43,094 nucleotides of DNA, taken from positions 1 to 43,094 of the forward strand of contig JAITGX010000015.1 of NCBI GenBank assembly GCA_031280275.1, read 5' to 3'. The DNA comes from Synergistaceae bacterium (lineage in GTDB: Bacteria > Synergistota > Synergistia > Synergistales > Aminobacteriaceae). A program made the translations under genes and the position numbers. The stretch's first letter is position 1; each line of letters starts with the position of its first letter. Shown one piece after another: positions 24,607 to 32,639 of the stretch. The notes beneath the pieces were generated by a model. That model ran no database searches, was not told where the DNA came from, and worked only from the letters and a program-made list of their open reading frames with translations.

Positions 24607-27600
24607 TTACCTCAGCATGGCCTCAACCTTGACGATGAAGGCCTCCACGTCAGGATTGGGGTAAAACCCCAGGCTTTCCTTGTACTTGACCAGAGCTTCT
24701 TTATATTTCTTCGACTTGTAAAGGATATTCCCCTCCTGCACCAGCTTGTTGGCCCTCTCCACGTTGTCCAGCGTCGCCTCGAGCTGATTCGCGAACTCCA
24801 GAAGCTTCTGACTCTGGCTGAATTTGTAACTCTCCCTGTACTTCGCCAGGGCCTCGCGGTACTTTTTCTGCTTATAAAGGGCGTTGCCTTCCTTGTAAAG
24901 GACGTCCGCCTGAGCCAGGTCCCGCGTGCCGTTCTCACTGCCGTCCGCGTAGGGGTCTTCCGGCAGCGCGTCGTCGGACAGCGGCGAATCAGAGACAGAA
25001 GGGCCTAGGGTCATCTCCAGCTTCTGTATCTCCTTGATCAGCGCGTCGCTGTCTGGAGTCTCCCTCAGGGCCTGCCGATAGCGCTTTAAGGCCTCCTCTG
25101 GCTTCTTCGCCTTGATGAGGGCTTCCGCTTCCTTGCTCAGGGCATCGGCGCGTTTTTTCGCCGCCGCGTCATCGGCTTTTTTCACGTACTCCGCCGCCTC
25201 GTCGTCATGGGCATATTTCAGGCTTTCCCTGTACTTCGCCAGAGCCTGATCCGGTTTTTTGCCCTTGATGAGGGCCTCCGCCTCCTTGCGAAGCCGGGCG
25301 GCCGTGGCCTGAGTGATCTTGTCCTCCTCTTTCTTCACAAAGGCGGCCAGTTCCACGTCTCTCCAGACCTCCAGGCTTTCCCTGTATTTGGCCAGGGCCT
25401 GGGTTGTCTTTTTATCCTTCATGAGGGCGTCGCCGTCGGCGCGCAGCTTCGCGGCGGCCGTGCGGAGTGCCTTTTCCTTCGTAGCCCTTTCCCGCAGCAA
25501 CTCAATGTAGGCCGCCAAGTGCTCGTCGGGAAGGATTTGCAGGCTGCGCTCGAAGTACTCAATGGCCTCGCCATAGTGCCGGACGTCGGCCAAAGAGTTG
25601 CCCTTTTCCCGCAGTTCCCGCGCCTTCTCCAGGTTCGCCTTTTCCGCCGCAATCTCCTGCTTCAAGCGCGCAATGTCCTTGCTCACCACGTCGTTTTTGG
25701 AGATGAGGAAACTGTCCTGGAAACGGAGCAGGGCCTCGGCCTTCGCGCCTCGAGCCAGAAGGGCCTCACCCTCGGCGCGGAAACTGGCTGCCAGGACGTC
25801 ATTCCTGCGAGTCCGCTCGGCGGCCTCCCACACGGCGTATCTCATGTCTCGGCTCCTATCGTCGGACCACAGTTTCTCGGCCTCGCCGATCTTTCTCGCG
25901 GCTTCCTCCGCGTCCCCTTTCGTCAGCAGCATGGAGGCCTCGGCCAAAAGCCGCGAGGCCTGTTCCATCTTCCCCAGGTCTTCCCTCATTCGAGCGAGTC
26001 CGTGGGTGATGTCGGGGTCGGAGGCGTCGAGAGCGGAGGCCTCTATGGCCTTGTCCACGGCCTCCAGCCGCTTGCCTTCCTCCCAGAGGACCCTGGCCGC
26101 CAGCCATTTTTCCCAGGCCTGGGCGCGCCGGATGTCCCGGTTTACGTCTTCTTTGTCGATGCCGATGATGAAGTTGAGCCGCCCCGTGCCCAGCTCAATG
26201 CCCCGTGCGTCCCTGGCCGTGACGTCCACGCGGCTCGTTCCCGGCTTGATCCGGCGCACGACGGCCCGGCTGCCGGAGGAAGAGGCCAGAGCGGTGGCCG
26301 CGTCCACGCTCCAGGCGTAGGAGACCGCGCCCTCGGGCAGAGGGGAAATTTCCGCGCGGACCTTCACGTCTGTGGAGGTCGGGAACTCCTTGATCTCCTC
26401 CAGCCGCTTCAGGGAAGCGTTCCAGACGTTCGCCCTCTTGGTGTCCTCGTTCAGGGTCAGCCAAACCGACCGGGGTCTGGCGATGACGGAGACCATCCGC
26501 GCCGCCAGCTCCCGCCCCGCACCAGCCCGCAGCACGGTTAACCTCACCGTCACGGGCTGCTCGTCGGCAATGTGGAAGGCGTAGGCGTGACCGCCGTCCA
26601 AGGGGGCGTTGTCCTTCGCGTTGCCCAGCAGCTCCCACCGGTACGCCAGCCTTTCGTCCTCGGTCCAGGCGCCGCCCTCGATCCGCACCACCGTCCGGTC
26701 TCCCGTGTAGGGAAGAAGCGGAGCGTAGCGCAGGTTCAGGGGCTGGTTCAACAGGGAGGCGAGCCAACTTTTCTCGCCTATCCGGTTGCGTACCTCCGCC
26801 AAAAGCGTCTGAGCCTCAGGCGTCGCCCTGAGGGTCAAGGAGGACACCAGTTTTTCTTCAGCCGCCTCGAAGGCCGACTCTCTGTCCAGCACCACGGCCT
26901 CCTTGTACAAGCTGGCCGCCCGCTCCTTCGAGTCGCGGCTCTCACTTAGGAGGCTGCTGAGGGAGCGGATTGCCTGCGATACCTCCTCGTCATGCCAGAC
27001 GTTTTCACTTTCCATAAAGAGGTCCAGGGCTTTTTCTGGATTGGACTCCGCACGCGCCTGCCTCGCCAGTTCGGCGGCCCGGGTGATCTTGCCGTTCCGT
27101 GCCTCTACAGCGTTTTCCAGGCGCTTGACGGCCGCGGCGGCCGAGCCGTCGGGTTCCCCCAGCGAGAGATCTTCAAGCCCTTTGGAAACGAGCAGTTTCT
27201 CCCCTATGCGGGCGTTTTCCAGCGCCTCGTCCAGCTTCTCCTGCACCTCCAGCTCCCTTGCGCGGGCGAAGTACTCCCTGGCCTCCGCGATGGTCTTTTC
27301 CCGCACCTCAATCAGTTGGACGAGGTCCGTAATTTTTTTCTCCACGCCCTGATCCCATCGAAGCTCCTGGGCGCGGCGATACTTGCTCAAAGCCTCCCGG
27401 AGGCGCACTTCCTCCTCCAGGATGCCCGCCTCCTTCACGGCGGCGGCAGCCTGGGCGATCTCGTCGTTGATGCGGGCAACGTGCGCCGAGACGCGCTCCA
27501 CAGCCCGCTCGACGGACACGTCCCTCCACGCTGCCAGGGACTCCCGGTATTTCTCAAACGCCTGAATCAGAATCGCGGGGCTTCCCTGCCCTTCGATCCC

Positions 27601-29046
27601 GCGGGCCTCCAATGCCGCGCCTTCCCTTGCCAGGCGTGCCGCCTTCTCCTGGTTGTTCCGCTGAGCGGCTATTTCCGACTGGACGCGGGCAATATCGGCG
27701 TCGATCTCAGGCAGAAGCCAAACTTCCTTGGATTCGTTCAGCTTTTCCAGGGCCGCCTCCAAGTCCCCCTGAGATTCGAGGGTCAAGGCCACGTCCCGCA
27801 CCGCCCGTGCCACCTCCATCTTCCGATCCGAGGCGTTCCGGTGGGCTTGAACCCCGGCCTGAGCAGCGCGGGTTCCGACGTCGGGATAGAGTCTCAGGCT
27901 TTCTTTGTACTTCTCCAAGGCGCCATCCAAGTCCTGACCCTGGGCCAAAAGCCCCGCTTCCCTGGCGAGAGCCGCGGCGCGGTCCCTTATCTCTTTGTTC
28001 CGCGCCAGGGTGTTCTCTATCTCCGCGGCGCTCCTGTCGATGGAGGGGTGAGCGTAGAACGTCCGGGCCTCACGGTACTGCGCCAGGGCCTCCTCCAGTC
28101 GTCCGTCGCGCCACAGAGTGGCCGCGATGGCCGCCAGCTCTAACGCGCGGAAGTAGTTGTTCCGCGCCTGAGTGAAGCGGGACAGCTCCTCCCGCAGGTC
28201 TTCTTCCTTCATGCCCGCGCCGATCATCTCCTCGGCGGCTTGCCGGGCCTGAGCTAGGGCGGTCTCCACCTCACCCTTTTCGCGCAGGGCCATGGCGTTT
28301 TGCCACCGCTCCCACCCCTCGCTCAAACGGCGGCTCCGCTCCAGGGCCTCAGAGGAGACGTCCACGTTAAAGCTGATCTCCGCCGTTCCCAAAAGCAGGT
28401 TGTCCATGGTGAACACCTGAAGGGAAACGGAGGCGGTTCCTGGCAGCTCCCGGTAGACGGCGCACCGGTTTCCTTCCTGCATGGCCAGGGTCGTTCCCTC
28501 GTTCGGTGTCCAGAGGCAGCGATAGGGAATTGAGGGCGCGGGCTCTATGGACGCCTCCAAGAGAACCCGCGTTTTGACGGCCCTGCCCTGTTGGTCCTTC
28601 ATGGTTTTCGTCTCAATATTCCACAGGCGGACGGTTTCCTCCGTCGTCAGGATACGGACGGCAAGGGCGTAACTCTGAGGCGTAACGGTGATGGAGGCCG
28701 CCGCTAGGTCGTCGCCGTCAACGCGATCCCAGAGCGTGGCCTTCAGGGCTGCCGCGCTTCCCCATGCCTCGTAGGCGACCACGTCACCGCTTACCGGCTT
28801 GAGTCCTTGTCCCTCCCAACGGATACCCTGCCGAGCCGCGTCATAACGGGGAGTAACCCTGGCCCGCACTCTCACCGTCTCACCCGGATAGGGCGCCTCC
28901 GGGGCGGCCTCCAGAGAAATCTGCGGCGGCTCGCTGGCAGCCCTGGCGGCAAAAGCTGCCCTTAGCGGGAACAGCGACAAGAACAGCAAGGGAAGCGTCA
29001 AAAGAAACCAAGTGTTTACTTTTCTCGTATTTTTCATATTTTTCAT
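24607..29046 (-). CDS. Giant periplasmic Ig-like/TPR repeat protein
   Basis: 1479 aa. A signal peptide (core TWFLLTLPLLFLSLFPL, cut near AFAARA) is followed by a beta-rich Ig/PKD-like region (about 40-240), a long helical array of TPR-like units (about 250-760), a second Ig-like region (about 770-990) and a second TPR array to the end. The units carry the phrase ALAKYRESL or variants, with spacing near 34 residues, and the last units are almost identical to one another. ATG 29046 follows AAAGGAG at 8 bp; a GTG at 29064 is less likely. The next gene upstream is a shorter paralogue. A scaffold or cargo-binding role in the envelope is inference. Confidence 0.75.
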   Translation of the reverse strand: MKNMKNTRKVNTWFLLTLPLLFLSLFPLRAAFAARAASEPPQISLEAAPEAPYPGETVRVRARVTPRYDAARQGIRWEGQGLKPVSGDVVAYEAWGSAAALKATLWDRVDGDDLAAASITVTPQSYALAVRILTTEETVRLWNIETKTMKDQQGRAVKTRVLLEASIEPAPSIPYRCLWTPNEGTTLAMQEGNRCAVYRELPGTASVSLQVFTMDNLLLGTAEISFNVDVSSEALERSRRLSEGWERWQNAMALREKGEVETALAQARQAAEEMIGAGMKEEDLREELSRFTQARNNYFRALELAAIAATLWRDGRLEEALAQYREARTFYAHPSIDRSAAEIENTLARNKEIRDRAAALAREAGLLAQGQDLDGALEKYKESLRLYPDVGTRAAQAGVQAHRNASDRKMEVARAVRDVALTLESQGDLEAALEKLNESKEVWLLPEIDADIARVQSEIAAQRNNQEKAARLAREGAALEARGIEGQGSPAILIQAFEKYRESLAAWRDVSVERAVERVSAHVARINDEIAQAAAAVKEAGILEEEVRLREALSKYRRAQELRWDQGVEKKITDLVQLIEVREKTIAEAREYFARARELEVQEKLDEALENARIGEKLLVSKGLEDLSLGEPDGSAAAAVKRLENAVEARNGKITRAAELARQARAESNPEKALDLFMESENVWHDEEVSQAIRSLSSLLSESRDSKERAASLYKEAVVLDRESAFEAAEEKLVSSLTLRATPEAQTLLAEVRNRIGEKSWLASLLNQPLNLRYAPLLPYTGDRTVVRIEGGAWTEDERLAYRWELLGNAKDNAPLDGGHAYAFHIADEQPVTVRLTVLRAGAGRELAARMVSVIARPRSVWLTLNEDTKRANVWNASLKRLEEIKEFPTSTDVKVRAEISPLPEGAVSYAWSVDAATALASSSGSRAVVRRIKPGTSRVDVTARDARGIELGTGRLNFIIGIDKEDVNRDIRRAQAWEKWLAARVLWEEGKRLEAVDKAIEASALDASDPDITHGLARMREDLGKMEQASRLLAEASMLLTKGDAEEAARKIGEAEKLWSDDRSRDMRYAVWEAAERTRRNDVLAASFRAEGEALLARGAKAEALLRFQDSFLISKNDVVSKDIARLKQEIAAEKANLEKARELREKGNSLADVRHYGEAIEYFERSLQILPDEHLAAYIELLRERATKEKALRTAAAKLRADGDALMKDKKTTQALAKYRESLEVWRDVELAAFVKKEEDKITQATAARLRKEAEALIKGKKPDQALAKYRESLKYAHDDEAAEYVKKADDAAAKKRADALSKEAEALIKAKKPEEALKRYRQALRETPDSDALIKEIQKLEMTLGPSVSDSPLSDDALPEDPYADGSENGTRDLAQADVLYKEGNALYKQKKYREALAKYRESYKFSQSQKLLEFANQLEATLDNVERANKLVQEGNILYKSKKYKEALVKYKESLGFYPNPDVEAFIVKVEAMLR

Positions 29047-29079
29047 AGGGTTTGCTCCTTTCACTTGTCAGAAAGGTCT

Positions 29080-31035
29080 TTACCGGGCGGAGGTCACAAG
29101 GCCACCGGAATTTCCCGCGGGTCCGTTTTTTTTCAAGTTTTCCTCAACAAACCTGATGAAGTTCTCCACCTCGTCATTGCGGTGAATGGCGAGGCTTTCC
29201 CTGTACTTTGCCAGCGCTTCGCGGGCGCGGCCCTCACTGTAAAGCCGGTTGCCCTCCTTAATTAGGACGTTGGCCTGGAGAACGGCTTCGTACTCCTTAA
29301 GCGATGCCTCGACCCTGCCGATCCAGGCGGCCAGACGCTCGTCCTTGGAAATAGCGTAGCTCTTGCGGTATATCTCCAGGGCCTCCCTGAACTTGCCCTG
29401 CTTGTAGAGGGCATGGGCCTCCTGAAAAAGGCGTGCCGCGTCGGCTTGGGTTCCGATGCCAAAGTCCTCCGCGGAACGCATGGCCAGCCGCGGCACGGTG
29501 ACGGTTTTTTCCAGGTCGGCTATGCGCTTCGCCAAGTCGGGATCGGGCCACAGGGCCTGACTTTCCCTGTAGCGCAAGAGGGCTTCAGCGTCGTTGTTCC
29601 TCTTCTGGAGCTCGGCGGCCTCGCGGCGCAGGACGCCTGCCCGCGCCCTGCGCTCCTTAATGGTCTCCTCCAGCTCCTTCATGTGTGTTGACAGTTCCTC
29701 GCTGGGGTTGAAGTTCAGGCTTTCCTTGTACTTCACCACGGCGTCCAGAAGCTGCCCCGCCGACTCCAACTTGCGCCCCTCCTCGGCGAGGAGTCTGGCC
29801 TGAGCGATGGCGGCGAGGCGCTTTTCAATGCGCTCGGCGCGCTGGGTCACGGCCTCGTCCGGCATCAGGGCAAGGGTCTGCCGGTAATATTTCAGGGCGT
29901 CATCGAAAAAGCCCTCCTGGTCATAGGCCGAGGCGGTATCCTTCAGCCACTCCGCCCGCTGACGATTAACACGGATGTTGTCGATCTCCGCCTCCAGGCT
30001 CCTGATGGAGTCCTCAATGCCGGGAAGCGCCCACACCACTTGGGCGCGCCTGTAGGTTTTCAGGGCGTCGGTCAGCTTTTCTTTTTTGTACAGGCTTTCG
30101 GCCTCGGCGCTCAGCTTGCGTGAGCGCTCCACGCGGGCGTAGTTAGCGCGCAGCACCTGGAGGCCCTCCGCGACTTCGAGGGTGTCCGGGTCGATCTCCG
30201 ATGCCGCGGCAGCGTTGCTTACGGCCTCATCGAATTTCTTAGCCTCCCAGAGGGAAGACGCGTCGAGCCACTGTTTCCATGCGCTTCTGCGGCGGGCGGA
30301 CTCCTCGGCCGCGGCGCGCGCTATGGGCACGGTGACACTTTTGCGCCCGCGCCCCAGCACCACGCCGTTTGTGTCCGTCACCACTACGGTGACTTCGGCG
30401 TCGCCGATCTCGTTGCGGGAAACCGTGACCTGGGGTTCCTCTCCGCCGACGCGTATGGCGGTAGCCGCGTCGGTGGTCCAGCGGCAGTGAATCCTGTTTT
30501 TGTATTCAGGGATGAGTCTCAGGCTCAAACGGATGGGTTCCCCTGCGATGAGGCCCTCGGCGGGAACGTCCCGCTTCGCGTTGGGGTCCCACAGCATGAA
30601 GGGCTCTTCCTTCACGAGGGAGATATCGACCGTGAACTCCTTGGCGGTCAGGGAAACGCTGGCGGAGGACAAGGGTCCAGCCGGTCCGATGGCGGAGACG
30701 GAGATGGAGACGGGCTCCGTGTCGTAGGGGGTAAAGCGGCACTCCAAGCCGTTCCTGCCAAAACGTATGGGCTTCACGTTGCCCGCAAGCGACCACTCAT
30801 AGGAAACGCCCGGCGTTTCGGCCTCGTCCCCGCCCAGCGAGAGCACCACCTCGCAGCCGATGTAAGCATCGGCCTCCTGTTTGATGTGGAAAGCGGCGCC
30901 TTCAGCCGGCGAGAACGCCGTCAGAAGCAACGCCGCCAGGCAAACCGCACCCCCCCAAGGCGCGTTTTTTGCCCGCCGTTTTTTCTTTTGAACGCAATTT
31001 AGGGTTCTCCGTTGCGCAACGTCGTACAATGTCAC
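29080..31035 (-). CDS. Periplasmic Ig-like/TPR repeat protein, shorter paralogue
   Basis: 651 aa with a long basic N-terminus, then a hydrophobic core (GGAVCLAALLLTAF) and a predicted cut near AEGAAF. Two Ig-like segments (about 45-240) precede a TPR array (about 250-640) of the same YRESL type as the giant gene downstream; the C-terminal unit YRESLAIHRNDEVENFI closely matches the end of that protein. The start may be GTG 31035 or TTG 31029, with GGGGAGGAG in front; the latter has better spacing. First gene of the operon, behind a good promoter. Confidence 0.72.
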   Translation of the reverse strand: MTLYDVAQRRTLNCVQKKKRRAKNAPWGGAVCLAALLLTAFSPAEGAAFHIKQEADAYIGCEVVLSLGGDEAETPGVSYEWSLAGNVKPIRFGRNGLECRFTPYDTEPVSISVSAIGPAGPLSSASVSLTAKEFTVDISLVKEEPFMLWDPNAKRDVPAEGLIAGEPIRLSLRLIPEYKNRIHCRWTTDAATAIRVGGEEPQVTVSRNEIGDAEVTVVVTDTNGVVLGRGRKSVTVPIARAAAEESARRRSAWKQWLDASSLWEAKKFDEAVSNAAAASEIDPDTLEVAEGLQVLRANYARVERSRKLSAEAESLYKKEKLTDALKTYRRAQVVWALPGIEDSIRSLEAEIDNIRVNRQRAEWLKDTASAYDQEGFFDDALKYYRQTLALMPDEAVTQRAERIEKRLAAIAQARLLAEEGRKLESAGQLLDAVVKYKESLNFNPSEELSTHMKELEETIKERRARAGVLRREAAELQKRNNDAEALLRYRESQALWPDPDLAKRIADLEKTVTVPRLAMRSAEDFGIGTQADAARLFQEAHALYKQGKFREALEIYRKSYAISKDERLAAWIGRVEASLKEYEAVLQANVLIKEGNRLYSEGRAREALAKYRESLAIHRNDEVENFIRFVEENLKKNGPAGNSGGLVTSAR

Positions 31036-31082
31036 TCCTCCCCTCCCTTCCAGGCAATTGAAGGGCCTGAATAACGGAAAAC

Positions 31083-31112
31083 ATTATATCGCTTCTTGGT
31101 AAAAAGTTTCAA
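31083..31112 (-). promoter_or_regulatory. Sigma-70-type promoter of the TPR-tsaD operon
   Basis: On the minus strand TTGAAA (31112-31107), an 18-bp spacer and a perfect TATAAT (31088-31083). The start point would lie near 31076, about 40 bp before the coding start. Confidence 0.7.
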
Positions 31113-31259
31113 CCTGCGCGCTCTATAAAAGAAGGCGCTCCATGCTCACTTGGTCGTCTACTTTCCGACCTCGACTAACAACGTTGAATTATAGCCTGAA
31201 ATCTTGTAAACTCTTGTGCGGAATATTCAATTACTCATACTCATAAGGATATGGAAAAA

Positions 31260-32639
31260 ATGCTGCTGACGATAACGTATCGAGGGGATAACGCGGCCGA
31301 TCTGGGGTACCTGCTTCATAAGAACCCAGACCGTCCGCAGGAGTTTGAACTCAGCTTCGGGCGCGCTTACGTCTTCTATCCCGAAGTCTCGGACAGGCTG
31401 TGCACCGCCGCGCTCCTGCTGGACATCGACCCCATCGACTTGGCCAGAGGCAAAGAAGGCGCGAAGGGAGGAGGTCTGTTCGACTACGTCAACGACCGCC
31501 CCTACGTGAGTTCATCCTTCATGAGCACCGCTATTTCCCGTGTCTTTGGGTCGGCCCTCGCCGGACGGTGCGATAAAAACCCCGGACTCGCTTCCTCTGA
31601 ACTTGATTTGAGAGCGGAGGTTTCGGCGCTGCCGTGCCGCGGTGACGTCGAAATGATTGACCGCGTGTTCGCGCCCCTTGGATACGAAGTTCACTACGCA
31701 AGGGAGGCCCTCGACGAAAAATTTCCGGAGTGGGGGGAGGGGTGCTATGTGAACCTTTTGCTTTCCCGCCGCTGCCTCTTGAAGGACGTGCTCACCCACC
31801 TGTACGTTCTCATGCCGGTGTTTGACCGCAGGAAGCACTACTGGGTTGGCCCGGACGAGATCGACAAGCTGCTGGAAAAAGGCGCGGGCTGGCTCGAGAA
31901 TCACCCGGAGCGGGACTTCATCGTCCGGCGGTACCTGGCGGGCAGAAAACGCTTGGCGCGGATAGCCCTAGAGCGAATCGACAACGGTGAGTCCGGGGCC
32001 ACCGAGGACGCTGACCTTGAGTCAGCGGAAAAAGCAAAAAATCTGAACACACGACGCCTGGAAGCGGTGGTGGCGGCGCTGTCAGCTAGGGGTGCGTCCA
32101 GCGTCATCGACCTGGGGTGCGGGGAGGGGAATCTGCTGCGCCTGCTGCTGCGAGAAAAGTCCTTTGTGCGGGTCGCGGGCGCTGACGCGTCGATTTTCGC
32201 CCTCGAAAAGGCAAAAAGGCGCCTCAAAGTCGATACAATGCCCGAACCGCGGGCTTCAAGGCTTACGCTTTTTCAGGGCTCGCTCACGTACCGCGACGAG
32301 CGTTTTTCTGGGTACGACGCGGCAGTCTGTGTGGAGGTTATTGAACACATCGACAAAAACCGCCTTGCTGCTTTTGAAGACGTGCTGTTTACCCACGCGC
32401 GCCCGCGGACCGTCGTGATCACCACGCCGAACGCTGAGTACAACGAAAATTTCGAAAAACTATCCGGTCCCTTGCGCCACGGAGATCATAGGTTCGAGTG
32501 GAGCCGCGGGGAATTTCACTCCTGGGGCAGCGAAGCCGCACGCCGTTATGGGTACGAAGTCCTGTACAGCGACGTCGGAGACCTCGACGAGAAACGCGGA
32601 AGCCAGACGCAGATGGGGGTTTTTACGAGATGCGAATAG
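31260..32639 (+). CDS. hen1: RNA 3'-terminal ribose 2'-O-methyltransferase Hen1
   Basis: 459 aa. Bacterial Hen1 methylates the 2'-OH at the 3' end of a cleaved RNA before Pnkp seals it, so that the repaired site resists the same ribotoxin. The N-terminal half (MLLTITYRGDNAADLGYLL, HKNPDRPQEFELSFG) is the bacterial-only domain that binds and activates the Pnkp ligase. The C-terminal half is the SAM methyltransferase with VIDLGCGEGNLL and the Mn2+ site EVIEHID plus the HGDHRFEWSRGEF segment. ATG 31260 follows AAGGA by 10 bp; an ATG at 31251 is too close. It overlaps pnkp by 10 bp. Confidence 0.95.
   Translation: MLLTITYRGDNAADLGYLLHKNPDRPQEFELSFGRAYVFYPEVSDRLCTAALLLDIDPIDLARGKEGAKGGGLFDYVNDRPYVSSSFMSTAISRVFGSALAGRCDKNPGLASSELDLRAEVSALPCRGDVEMIDRVFAPLGYEVHYAREALDEKFPEWGEGCYVNLLLSRRCLLKDVLTHLYVLMPVFDRRKHYWVGPDEIDKLLEKGAGWLENHPERDFIVRRYLAGRKRLARIALERIDNGESGATEDADLESAEKAKNLNTRRLEAVVAALSARGASSVIDLGCGEGNLLRLLLREKSFVRVAGADASIFALEKAKRRLKVDTMPEPRASRLTLFQGSLTYRDERFSGYDAAVCVEVIEHIDKNRLAAFEDVLFTHARPRTVVITTPNAEYNENFEKLSGPLRHGDHRFEWSRGEFHSWGSEAARRYGYEVLYSDVGDLDEKRGSQTQMGVFTRCE

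Noticed and set aside
25207-26541. Long plus-strand open frames opposite the TPR genes
   Set aside because: They mirror the repetitive GC-rich TPR coding sequence and show no protein family signal.
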